From an uncultured Erysipelotrichaceae bacterium (GTDB lineage Bacteria > Bacillota_I > Bacilli_A > RF39 > UBA660), in assembly GCA_902795975.1 (NCBI GenBank), contig CADBNE010000014.1, positions 1 through 60,063 of the forward strand: a stretch of DNA of 60,063 nt, given 5' to 3'. Positions 1 to 7,465 of the stretch are shown here, piece by piece. The notes under the pieces were generated by a model that ran no database searches, was not told the DNA's origin, and saw only the letters and a list, made by a program, of their open reading frames with translations. The translations under genes were made by a program, and so were the position numbers. Each line of letters starts with the position of its first letter. Position 1 is the stretch's first letter.

Positions 1-1080
1 ATCCATTATTGGTTCTTCAACTTTAGGAATATCTTCAGTAATTGGTTCTACCTCAATTGGAGATTCTTCTACTTTAGGTAAATCCTCGATTGGTGCTACT
101 GGTATATCCATTATTGGTTCTTCAACTTTAGGAATATCTTCAGTAATTGGTTCAGCCTCAATTGGTGTTTCTTCTACTTTAGGTAACTCTTCGATTGGTG
201 CTACTGGTATATCCATTATTGGCTCCTCAACTTTAGGAATATCTTCAGTAATTGGTTCTACCTCAATTGGAGTTTCTTCTACTGTTGGTAAGTCTTCTAT
301 TGGAGCCACTGGAATATCCATTATTGGTTCTTCAACCTTTGGCATATCTTCAGTAATTGGTTCTACCTCAATTGGAGATTCTTCTACTTTTGGTAAATCT
401 TCTATTGGCGCTACTGGAATATCCATTATTTGTTCTTCAACTTTAGGAATTTCTTCTGATATATTTTCAACTTCAATTGGAGATTCTTCTACTTTTGGTA
501 ACTCGTCTATTGGAGCTACTGGTATATCCATTATTGGCTCTTCAACTTTAGGAATATCTTCAGTAATTGGTTCAACTTCAATTGGAGATTCTTCTACTTT
601 AGGTAACTCTTCTATTGGTGCTACTGGAATATCCATTATTGGTTCTTCTACCTTTGGCATTTCTTCTGATATATTTTCAACTTCAATTGGAGATTCTTCT
701 ACTTTTGGTAACTCGTCTATTGGAGCTACTGGTATATCCATCACTGGCTCCTCAACTTTAGGAATATCTTCAGTAATTGGTTCTGCTTCAATTGGAGATT
801 CTTCTACTTTTGGTAACTCTTCTATTGGTGATACTGGAATATCCATTACTGGCTCCTCAACTTTAGGAATATCTTCAGTAATTGGTTCTGCTTCAATTGG
901 AGATTCTTCTACTTTAGTTAACTCTTCTATTGGTGCCACTGGAATATCCATCACTGGCTCCTTAACTTTAGGAATATCTTCTGATATATTTTCAACTTCA
1001 ATTGGAGATTCTTCTACTTTAGGTAACTCTTCTATTGGAGCACCTGGAATATCCATTATTGGTTCTTCTACCTTTGGCAT
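1..1080 (-). repeat. Tandem 105-bp coding repeats (about 10 copies)
   Basis: The phrase atccattatt or a one-base variant recurs at 1, 106, 211, 316, 421, 526, 631, 736, 841, 946 and 1051, an exact 105-bp period. Each unit encodes 35 residues on the minus strand. Units differ mostly at synonymous or conservative sites. Two forms alternate irregularly: one with EPITEDIPKV and one with ENISEDIPKV, suggesting unequal exchange between units. Confidence 0.95.
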
Positions 1081-1797
1081 ATCACCAAGTTCTATTCCTT
1101 GATTAGATTCATCATCTTTCTTTTCTATTTCAGATACTATTTCTTCAGATGATGATGAAGATTGATTATACATAGAATTATAATCAAAAGTTAATGATTC
1201 TACACCTTCTTCAAGATTTTCCTTTTTAACTGCACTTTTTGGTGTATTCAACAATTCTTCATTAAATGTATCAATACTTAATGCATTTGAAGCATCAATT
1301 TCTGGTATATTTACATCTACTTCTGGAATATCAAGATCTTCCTTCTTTACTGTTTCAGTCTCTGATATTTTAACTTTTAAACTTTGATCAGATAATTTTT
1401 GATATACAAGTTCCTTTTTCGTAGCCAAAATAGGAAAAACTATGAATGGAAATAAAGCACTTCCTATTTCCTCAATAACACTTCTATTAAGTGATCTTAC
1501 TATTCTTGGATTAAATATAAAATTTCCTACTAAAAATCCTAAAATATTTACATATGGTACCACAAAAAGTACTATCATAAAAAAAGGTAAATCTGCAAAA
1601 TTTAAAAAAGATATTATATTATATACTGGAATCAATGCAGCAATAGGTTTTTTACCAACTTTTTTATAAATAAAAAACATTGAAATTGATAAAATCAAAT
1701 AATATACTCCTGCATAAATTAAAATATATATTAAATATCTATCTATTAAACTTAAAAAATTATATGTAATTAATGTTAATTCTGAATTTATATTCAC
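1..1797 (-). CDS. DUF5684-like membrane protein with acidic 35-residue repeats, C-terminus outside window
   Basis: An open minus-strand frame runs from a GTG at 1795-1797 off the left edge (599 codons visible). GTG is chosen because GGGGAT lies just upstream and a TAG in the same frame sits at 1816-1818. The first ~150 residues hold several hydrophobic segments and an ALIPVYN motif, resembling DUF5684-type membrane domains (family link is from memory, moderate). A low-complexity acidic linker follows, then about ten 35-residue repeats rich in P, E, V and I, with motifs such as IPKVEEP and SPIEVEPITED. Function is unknown; a membrane-anchored, extended surface or scaffold protein is an inference. 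It lies downstream of the aspS terminator and is transcribed separately or by readthrough. Confidence 0.8.
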   Translation of the reverse strand, partial: MNINSELTLITYNFLSLIDRYLIYILIYAGVYYLILSISMFFIYKKVGKKPIAALIPVYNIISFLNFADLPFFMIVLFVVPYVNILGFLVGNFIFNPRIVRSLNRSVIEEIGSALFPFIVFPILATKKELVYQKLSDQSLKVKISETETVKKEDLDIPEVDVNIPEIDASNALSIDTFNEELLNTPKSAVKKENLEEGVESLTFDYNSMYNQSSSSSEEIVSEIEKKDDESNQGIELGDMPKVEEPIMDIPGAPIEELPKVEESPIEVENISEDIPKVKEPVMDIPVAPIEELTKVEESPIEAEPITEDIPKVEEPVMDIPVSPIEELPKVEESPIEAEPITEDIPKVEEPVMDIPVAPIDELPKVEESPIEVENISEEMPKVEEPIMDIPVAPIEELPKVEESPIEVEPITEDIPKVEEPIMDIPVAPIDELPKVEESPIEVENISEEIPKVEEQIMDIPVAPIEDLPKVEESPIEVEPITEDMPKVEEPIMDIPVAPIEDLPTVEETPIEVEPITEDIPKVEEPIMDIPVAPIEELPKVEETPIEAEPITEDIPKVEEPIMDIPVAPIEDLPKVEESPIEVEPITEDIPKVEEPIMD

Positions 1798-1856
1798 TAT
1801 ATCATCCCCAATATTCTACGCTATTATAAGTTTACCATAAATTTTATAGTAATTCA

Positions 1857-1890
1857 ATAAAAAAAAGGTTTCATTAAACCCTTTTTTTTA
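1857..1890 (-). terminator. Intrinsic terminator of aspS
   Basis: On the minus strand AAAGGGTTT and AAACCTTT form a hairpin immediately after the aspS stop, followed by a run of seven T. Confidence 0.85.
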
Positions 1891-1891
1891 A

Positions 1892-3637
1892 TTACTTTTC
1901 AATTACTTTAATATGCAATTCTTTAAGTTGTTCTTCAGATACAATATTAGGTGCTTCAGACATTAAACATGATGCTGATGCAGTTTTAGGAAATGCTATT
2001 ACATCTCTTATATTATCTGTTTGAGTAAGTAGCATTGTAAGTCTATCTAATCCAAATGCCATACCGCCATGTGGTGGTGTACCATATTTTAATGCATCAA
2101 CAAAGAATCCAAATTTATCTTTTATTTGTTCTTCTGTAAATCCTAATGCTTCAAATACTTTAGCTTGAATATTTTGATCATGTATTCTTATACTTCCTCC
2201 ACCAGCTTCATAACCATTAATAACTATGTCATATGCTTTTGAATAACAATTTCCCTTATCAGTTAATAATTTATCAATATCTTCATCTTTGGGTGCAGTA
2301 AATGGATGATGACAAGATACATATCTATTTTCTTCTTCACTATATTCAAATGTAGGAAAATCAGTAACCCATAATAATTTATAATCATCTTTCTTAATTA
2401 AATCTAAATCACGAGCTAATTTACATCTTAATGCTCCTAAACTTATTTTTGTTATATTATAATTACCACATATAATTAATACTAAATCATTTTTTTCTAA
2501 ATTCAAATTACTTTTTAGCATACTTGCTTCTTCTTCTTTTAAATTTTTAGCAATGCTTCCACTTAATTCTTCTTCAACTTTTAAAAATGCTAAACCAGAA
2601 GCTTTATATGTTTTAACAAAATCAGTTAATTTATCTATTTCTTTTCTTGAATATTTATCAGCACAGTTTTTAGCAACTATACAATTTACAATTCCTTCAT
2701 TTTCTATTGCTGATTTAAAGAATGCTATTTCAGTATTATTAAATATATCTGTTATATCATTTATTTTCATATCATATCTTAAATCTGGTTTATCACAACC
2801 ATAATATTTCATAGCATCATCATATTTCATTCTCATTAAAGGTAATTCTATATCTATTCCTTTAACAGTTTTAAAAATATTAGATATAACTCCTTCTCCT
2901 ATTTTCATAACATCTTCTTCATCTACATAACTTGCTTCAATATCAATTTGTGTAAATTCTGGTTGTCTATCTGCTCTTAAATCTTCATCTCTAAAACATT
3001 TAGCAATTTGAAAATATTTTTCTAAACCACCAACCATCAATAATTGTTTAAAGATTTGAGGAGATTGAGGTAATGCATAAAATTTACCTTCATTTACTCT
3101 TGATGGAACTAAATAATCTCTAGCTCCTTCAGGAGTTGATTTACATAATACTGGAGTTTCTACTTCTATAAAATTTTGACTATCTAAATAGTTTCTAGCT
3201 GCCATAGTAATTTTATGTCTTATCTTTAAATTATTTTGTAAACTAGATCTTCTTAAATCTAAATATCTATATTTTAATCTAGTATCTTCTAATGCAGTAG
3301 TATCATCAGTGATACTAAATGGTATTTCTAGTGATGTATTAAGTATTTCTAAATTATTAACTAATATTTCTATATCACCAGTAGCTAATTTATCATTTTT
3401 ACTTTCTCTTTCTGATACAATACCATTTACTTTTATTACATATTCATTTTTTAAACTTTCTGCTAATTCATAGTTTGAGTTTTCTGGTCTAAATACTAAT
3501 TGTACAATACCACTTCTATCTCTTAAATCAACAAATATCAAACTACCTAAATTACGTTTTTTTGCTACAAATCCATATAATTCTACTTCTTCATTTAAAT
3601 TAGATATGGATAAATTATTATTTTCTATTGTTTTCAT
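1892..3637 (-). CDS. aspS: Aspartyl-tRNA synthetase
   Basis: This enzyme charges tRNA-Asp with aspartate in the cytoplasm. The 581 residues match the usual length of the bacterial form. An N-terminal OB-fold anticodon-binding domain (GFVAKKRNLGSLIFVDLRD) is followed by the class II core with motif 2 (FRDEDLRADRQPEFTQID, near residue 220) and motif 3 (GMAFGLDRLTMLL, near 540). A GAD-type insertion lies between them. The ATG follows GGAAGGAG. The gene has its own promoter (3662-3690) and terminator, so it is a single-gene unit. It is near hisS, as in Bacillus, but three small transcription units rather than an operon separate them. No T-box leader is possible in the ~20-nt leader. Confidence 0.97.
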   Translation of the reverse strand: MKTIENNNLSISNLNEEVELYGFVAKKRNLGSLIFVDLRDRSGIVQLVFRPENSNYELAESLKNEYVIKVNGIVSERESKNDKLATGDIEILVNNLEILNTSLEIPFSITDDTTALEDTRLKYRYLDLRRSSLQNNLKIRHKITMAARNYLDSQNFIEVETPVLCKSTPEGARDYLVPSRVNEGKFYALPQSPQIFKQLLMVGGLEKYFQIAKCFRDEDLRADRQPEFTQIDIEASYVDEEDVMKIGEGVISNIFKTVKGIDIELPLMRMKYDDAMKYYGCDKPDLRYDMKINDITDIFNNTEIAFFKSAIENEGIVNCIVAKNCADKYSRKEIDKLTDFVKTYKASGLAFLKVEEELSGSIAKNLKEEEASMLKSNLNLEKNDLVLIICGNYNITKISLGALRCKLARDLDLIKKDDYKLLWVTDFPTFEYSEEENRYVSCHHPFTAPKDEDIDKLLTDKGNCYSKAYDIVINGYEAGGGSIRIHDQNIQAKVFEALGFTEEQIKDKFGFFVDALKYGTPPHGGMAFGLDRLTMLLTQTDNIRDVIAFPKTASASCLMSEAPNIVSEEQLKELHIKVIEK

Positions 3638-3661
3638 AATAGTTCTCCTTCCAATAGTAAT

Positions 3662-3690
3662 ATTTTACAATACTAATTACTTAATGTCCA
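3662..3690 (-). promoter_or_regulatory. aspS promoter
   Basis: On the minus strand TGGACA (3685-3690), a 17-base spacer and TAAAAT (3662-3667). Predicted transcript start is near 3655, leaving a leader of only ~18 nt before the ATG. Confidence 0.75.
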
Positions 3691-3692
3691 GC

Positions 3693-3722
3693 AAAAAAGA
3701 ATCAACAATGATTCTTTTTTTA
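3693..3722 (-). terminator. Intrinsic terminator of the DUF1292-like gene
   Basis: Minus strand AAAGAATCA, loop TTGT-like, TGATTCTTT, then TTTTTT. It begins right after the stop codon of the 3723 gene. Confidence 0.85.
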
Positions 3723-4019
3723 CTATTCTTCTTCTTTTAAAGCTTCTTCCATAAGTTTAGAATTTTCAGCTATTTTTTCTGCAGTTAATCCGTCTTTTCC
3801 ATTTAAATCTTCGTTAAACATTTTTATAATTTTATCAAGTACTTCCGGGTCTTCAACTTCATATAATCCATCTACTTGATCATAGCTACAAAACATCATT
3901 TTAGATAAATTAACAGTATTAATTAAATATGCATAATTAATTCCATCTAATACTATTGAAGATGCTACTACATAGTCTTTTCCATCTTCTAAAGTTAATA
4001 CTTCACTTCTTTGTAACAT
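3723..4019 (-). CDS. DUF1292-like small protein
   Basis: A 98-residue soluble protein. The N-terminus (LTLEDGKDYVVASSIVLDGINYAYLIN) has the look of DUF1292 proteins such as YrzB, which start with a strand-rich LxDGxEY pattern and end with an acidic helix. Here a VEDPEVLDKIIKMFNED segment and a Glu/Lys-rich tail follow. Molecular function of the family is unknown. The ATG has AAAGGGTG 5 bases upstream. It lies 13 bases after the 4033 gene and shares its terminator, so the two probably form one transcript. In Bacillus DUF1292 genes often lie near tRNA-modification and synthetase genes, which fits loosely. Confidence 0.6.
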   Translation of the reverse strand: MLQRSEVLTLEDGKDYVVASSIVLDGINYAYLINTVNLSKMMFCSYDQVDGLYEVEDPEVLDKIIKMFNEDLNGKDGLTAEKIAENSKLMEEALKEEE

Positions 4020-4032
4020 TTTAACACCCTTT

Positions 4033-4530
4033 CTATCTTGTCATACTTTCTGTATTGTTTTCTTTTTTATATTTCATATGATTATATATTCTTTTACCAA
4101 GATATGCACTAATACCCGCTATCATAGGAATTACACCTACTGGTGCCCCTGTGATAAATGTAATTGCTGTAGGAGCTATTGCTGCTACCAATGCAACACG
4201 ATCCACGGCAGTTGGTCTATTTTCGTCTTTTCCATATAAAACTCTTTTAACAATACTATGTTTCTTTAATCCTAGTTTTTTCTTTTGACGCATTTTAATA
4301 GCTTGACGTGCTACTATAGCGGAAATAACACCTATACATATAGCACTAGAAACATCTACACCCCACTCATATGGAGCAGCAGCATATAGTCCAATGGCAG
4401 TTGAAGCACCTGCAATAATACCTGCAACTCTTCTTGTTTTTACTAGTTTTCTTTCCATAATAGGATGTTTTTTTTCATACTCTTCATCTGTTACGGAGTC
4501 TTCATCAAATGTTCCAAATATTTTTCCCAT
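4033..4530 (-). CDS. Small membrane protein of unknown function
   Basis: 165 residues, not recognised. A charged N-terminus (to about residue 30) precedes two hydrophobic hairpins, around residues 33-75 (GIIAGASTAIGLYAAAP and ICIGVISAIVARQ) and 112-148 (VALVAAIAPTAITFITGAP, MIAGISAYLG). A strongly basic loop (MRQKKKLGLKKHS) lies between them, so that loop is probably cytoplasmic by the positive-inside rule. The start has GGTGAT five bases upstream. It is cotranscribed with the DUF1292-like gene. No enzymatic motif is visible. Confidence 0.6.
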   Translation of the reverse strand: MGKIFGTFDEDSVTDEEYEKKHPIMERKLVKTRRVAGIIAGASTAIGLYAAAPYEWGVDVSSAICIGVISAIVARQAIKMRQKKKLGLKKHSIVKRVLYGKDENRPTAVDRVALVAAIAPTAITFITGAPVGVIPMIAGISAYLGKRIYNHMKYKKENNTESMTR

Positions 4531-4570
4531 TATATCACCTACCCTATAACTAAATTATATTATACTTATT

Positions 4571-5878
4571 TTAATATGTAAAGAACTTTTCTAGTTCAAT
4601 TACATCTTGCGTACCTAATTCCATATCTTTTAATACTAATGTATTGTTAGCTACTTCATTATCACCAATAATAATTACTTTTTTTACGCCTAATTTATCA
4701 GCATATTTCATTTTATTTTTTATATTTTTACCTGTATAACAAATATCTACTTTTTTATTTTGTTCTCTTAATCTGTTTGCTATATCCATAGAATATTTTA
4801 ATACTTCATCATCCATAGGCAATACAAGTATATCTATTAAACTCTTTTTATCATCAGTAATTATACCCTCAGATTTTAATTGTGAGAATAATCTTGTTAA
4901 TCCTATTGATACTCCTATTCCTGGTAAATGTTGTGATGTATAATATTCAGTTAAATTATCATATCTACCACCTGAACATATACTTCCTAATCCTGGATAA
5001 TCTTTTAAATTAGTTTCATATACAGTACCTGTATAGTAATCTAATCCACGAGCTATAGTTAAATCTATAGTATAATTACTTTCACTTACTCCATATAAAT
5101 CTAAATATTTAATTATACTTTTTAATTCATTTATTCCTTCATTAAATACTAGATTATCAATATTTAAATTATTCAAACTATTTATTATTTCTTCATTTGT
5201 TCCTTTAATAGAAATAAATTCTATTATTTTATCTATTATATTAGTATCACTTACTATATTTAATAATTCTTCTTTAACATTATCAATACCTATTTTATCT
5301 AATTTATCTATTATTCTAAGTACATCTGTAGCACTCTCACTTAATCCTAAGTATTCAAAAAATCCATTTAGAATTTTTCTATTATTTATTCTAATAATAA
5401 AATCTCCTATATTTAATTTTTTAAATATATTATAAATTACTGCAGGCATTTCTGCATCATATATTAATGGTAATGTTTCATTACCAATTATATCTATATC
5501 ACATTGATAAAATTCTCTATATCTTCCTTTTTGAGGTCTTTCCCCTCTAAATACCTTACTCATTTGATATCTTTTGAATGGGAAAGTTAAATCAGCATAA
5601 TGTTCTGATACATAACGTGCTAAAGGTACAGTTAAGTCAAATCTTAAAGATAAATCATGATCACCTTTATTAAATCTATATATTTGTTTTTCAGTTTCTC
5701 CACCTGCTTTAGCAAGTAATATTTCTGAATATTCTATTGTAGGTGTATCAAGTGGTAAAAATCCAAATGATTCGTATACACCTCTAATAGTATCATATAA
5801 TCTATTAAATAATATTTGATCACTAGGTAATAATTCCATAAAACCAGGTAATGTTTTAGGTTGAATTTTTTTAGACAT
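4571..5878 (-). CDS. hisS: Histidyl-tRNA synthetase
   Basis: Charges tRNA-His in the cytoplasm. The frame is open upstream to 5953, but the start at 5878 (MSKKIQPKTLPGF) is preferred because it begins the conserved N-terminus and has GGAG nine bases upstream; the longer version would start inside the promoter. Motif 2 (FRGERPQKGRYREFYQCD), the histidine-specific segment GLDYYTGTVYE and motif 3 (GIGVSIGLTRL) are present, followed by the C-terminal anticodon-binding domain (DILVLPMDDE onward). About 435 residues, normal length. It is a single-gene unit with promoter 5899-5927, part of the Bacillus-like aspS/hisS/dtd/relA neighbourhood. Confidence 0.97.
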   Translation of the reverse strand: MSKKIQPKTLPGFMELLPSDQILFNRLYDTIRGVYESFGFLPLDTPTIEYSEILLAKAGGETEKQIYRFNKGDHDLSLRFDLTVPLARYVSEHYADLTFPFKRYQMSKVFRGERPQKGRYREFYQCDIDIIGNETLPLIYDAEMPAVIYNIFKKLNIGDFIIRINNRKILNGFFEYLGLSESATDVLRIIDKLDKIGIDNVKEELLNIVSDTNIIDKIIEFISIKGTNEEIINSLNNLNIDNLVFNEGINELKSIIKYLDLYGVSESNYTIDLTIARGLDYYTGTVYETNLKDYPGLGSICSGGRYDNLTEYYTSQHLPGIGVSIGLTRLFSQLKSEGIITDDKKSLIDILVLPMDDEVLKYSMDIANRLREQNKKVDICYTGKNIKNKMKYADKLGVKKVIIIGDNEVANNTLVLKDMELGTQDVIELEKFFTY

Positions 5879-5898
5879 AAATTTCATCTCCGTCTTAT

Positions 5899-5927
5899 AT
5901 GATACCATTAAATACCAAATTTTACAA
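5899..5927 (-). promoter_or_regulatory. hisS promoter
   Basis: Minus strand TTGTAA (5922-5927), 17-base spacer, TATCAT (5899-5904). The -35 box abuts the T-run of the upstream terminator. Confidence 0.65.
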
Positions 5928-5957
5928 TAAAAAAAGGTACTAAGCTTCAGCACCTTT
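5928..5957 (-). terminator. Intrinsic terminator overlapping the end of the AI-2E permease gene
   Basis: Minus strand AAGGTGCT and AGTACCTT pair with one G-U wobble, followed by seven T. The stop codon of the 5940 gene lies inside the hairpin. Confidence 0.85.
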
Positions 5958-7022
5958 TTTCTTATTTTCTTTTATTTTTTCAAAACTTTCACTTATATCA
6001 TCTTTATAAAATTTAAATAATGATACTAAGAATATTGCAAGTGGGAATGAAATTAATACTCCAAATAATCCAAATATAGCACCACCTGCAAATAATGCAA
6101 ATATAGTTAGTAATGGGTGCATCTTATTTGTTTTACCATATACATGTGGATTTATTACATAACTATCTAAACTTGATAATAAGAAGAATGTTATACATGT
6201 TCTAACAAATAATGCAGGACTAATTATAAATGCTGTTATAGCAGCAACTATATTAACTATAATACCTCCAAAATATGGTATTAAAGTAGCTATACCAGCC
6301 ATAATACCTAACATTATAGCATTTGGATGCCCTATAATCATATATGCTATACCATATTCAAATACGGTAATAAACATAACTTGTACTAATCCACCTAAAT
6401 AATTACGCATTTCTTCATCTAATAATTTAACAAATGCATAAGTTTTTTGATTTCTTTTTGCAAAAAACTTTTTTACATTTAAACGAATCTTATCCATATC
6501 TATTAAGAAATATATAAATGCTGCTGTACCTATTAAAAACTTACCTATAAAACTTATAGAAGCATTTACTAAATTAATAGCACCATCTGATATATATTTA
6601 GTTAAACCATCTAATATAGATTTAAAATTTTCATTTAATGTAGATTGTACTCCTTTTAAATTTATATTTAAATCATATGTAGATAGCTTATCAACAAAAT
6701 CACTAATACTACTAAATAATGAAGACATCTGATTAACACATGTAGTAGTTATAATATAACCCATAAATATAAATAAAAATAATATAATCATTATAACTAT
6801 TAATATTGCTAAACCTCTAGGTATACCTTTTTTCATTAACTTAGTTACAATAGGATTAACAGCATATGCTACTCCAAATCCTATAGCAAATGGCATAACT
6901 ATAGATATTATTTTATTAAATAATCCTATCCATAAATTTCCTGTATGATACATTAAATAAACTATTAATGCAAGAATAGCAATATTAACTAATTTATAAT
7001 CTATTTTCTTATCCTTTATCAT
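5940..7022 (-). CDS. AI-2E family transporter (YtvI/PerM-like permease)
   Basis: 360-residue integral membrane protein with about eight hydrophobic segments. The family pattern is clear: N-terminal pair of segments, a long extracytoplasmic region (residues ~90-150), then the conserved C-terminal block GIMAGIATLIPYFGGIIVNIV and YVINPHVYGKTNKMHPLLTIF with the terminal FGVLISFPLAIFLV. Members export small molecules or act as sodium/proton antiporters; substrate cannot be read from sequence. The start overlaps the dtd stop (ATGA), so it is the last gene of the relA-dtd-permease operon. Confidence 0.9.
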   Translation of the reverse strand: MIKDKKIDYKLVNIAILALIVYLMYHTGNLWIGLFNKIISIVMPFAIGFGVAYAVNPIVTKLMKKGIPRGLAILIVIMIILFLFIFMGYIITTTCVNQMSSLFSSISDFVDKLSTYDLNINLKGVQSTLNENFKSILDGLTKYISDGAINLVNASISFIGKFLIGTAAFIYFLIDMDKIRLNVKKFFAKRNQKTYAFVKLLDEEMRNYLGGLVQVMFITVFEYGIAYMIIGHPNAIMLGIMAGIATLIPYFGGIIVNIVAAITAFIISPALFVRTCITFFLLSSLDSYVINPHVYGKTNKMHPLLTIFALFAGGAIFGLFGVLISFPLAIFLVSLFKFYKDDISESFEKIKENKKKGAEA

Positions 7023-7465
7023 TTTTTCCTACTTTCTAGCCATATAGTAGTTGGCCCATCATTAGTAATACTAACTTCCATAGTAGAACCAAATATACCT
7101 GTTTCTACATTAAATCCATAATTTCTTAATTCTTCATTAAATGTATTATATAATTCTATAGCATTTTCACCTTTCATAGCATCTATATAACTTGGTCTAT
7201 TACCATTATCGCTATTAGCATACAAAGTAAATTGTGAAACAGATAATATTTCTCCACCTACATCACTAATTGATTTATTCATAACACCATTTTCATCATC
7301 AAATATTCTAAGTTTAACTACCTTTTTAGCTAAATATTTAATATCTTCTATAGTATCAGTATGAGTAAATCCTACAAGTAATACTAATCCTCTATCTATT
7401 TTACCTACTATTTTATTATCAACACTTACACTTGATTTTAAACTACGTTGTACTAATACTCTCAT
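7019..7465 (-). CDS. dtd: D-aminoacyl-tRNA deacylase
   Basis: Hydrolyses D-amino acids wrongly attached to tRNA. The 148 residues match the family length. The two signature motifs are present: SVSQFTLYA (residues ~78-86) and NDGPTTIWLES near the C-terminus, whose threonines and glycine-proline form the active-site platform. The ATG overlaps the stop of relA (TAATG), showing translational coupling. relA-dtd adjacency is the same as in Bacillus subtilis (relA-yrvI). Confidence 0.95.
   Translation of the reverse strand: MRVLVQRSLKSSVSVDNKIVGKIDRGLVLLVGFTHTDTIEDIKYLAKKVVKLRIFDDENGVMNKSISDVGGEILSVSQFTLYANSDNGNRPSYIDAMKGENAIELYNTFNEELRNYGFNVETGIFGSTMEVSITNDGPTTIWLESRKK

Noticed and set aside
1..1080. 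CRISPR-like regular repeats
   Set aside because: Units are 105 bp, contiguous, without spacers, and keep one open reading frame; they are coding repeats.
3638..3692. T-box leader upstream of aspS (and of hisS)
   Set aside because: Promoters lie within ~25-50 bases of the start codons, leaving no space for a T-box.
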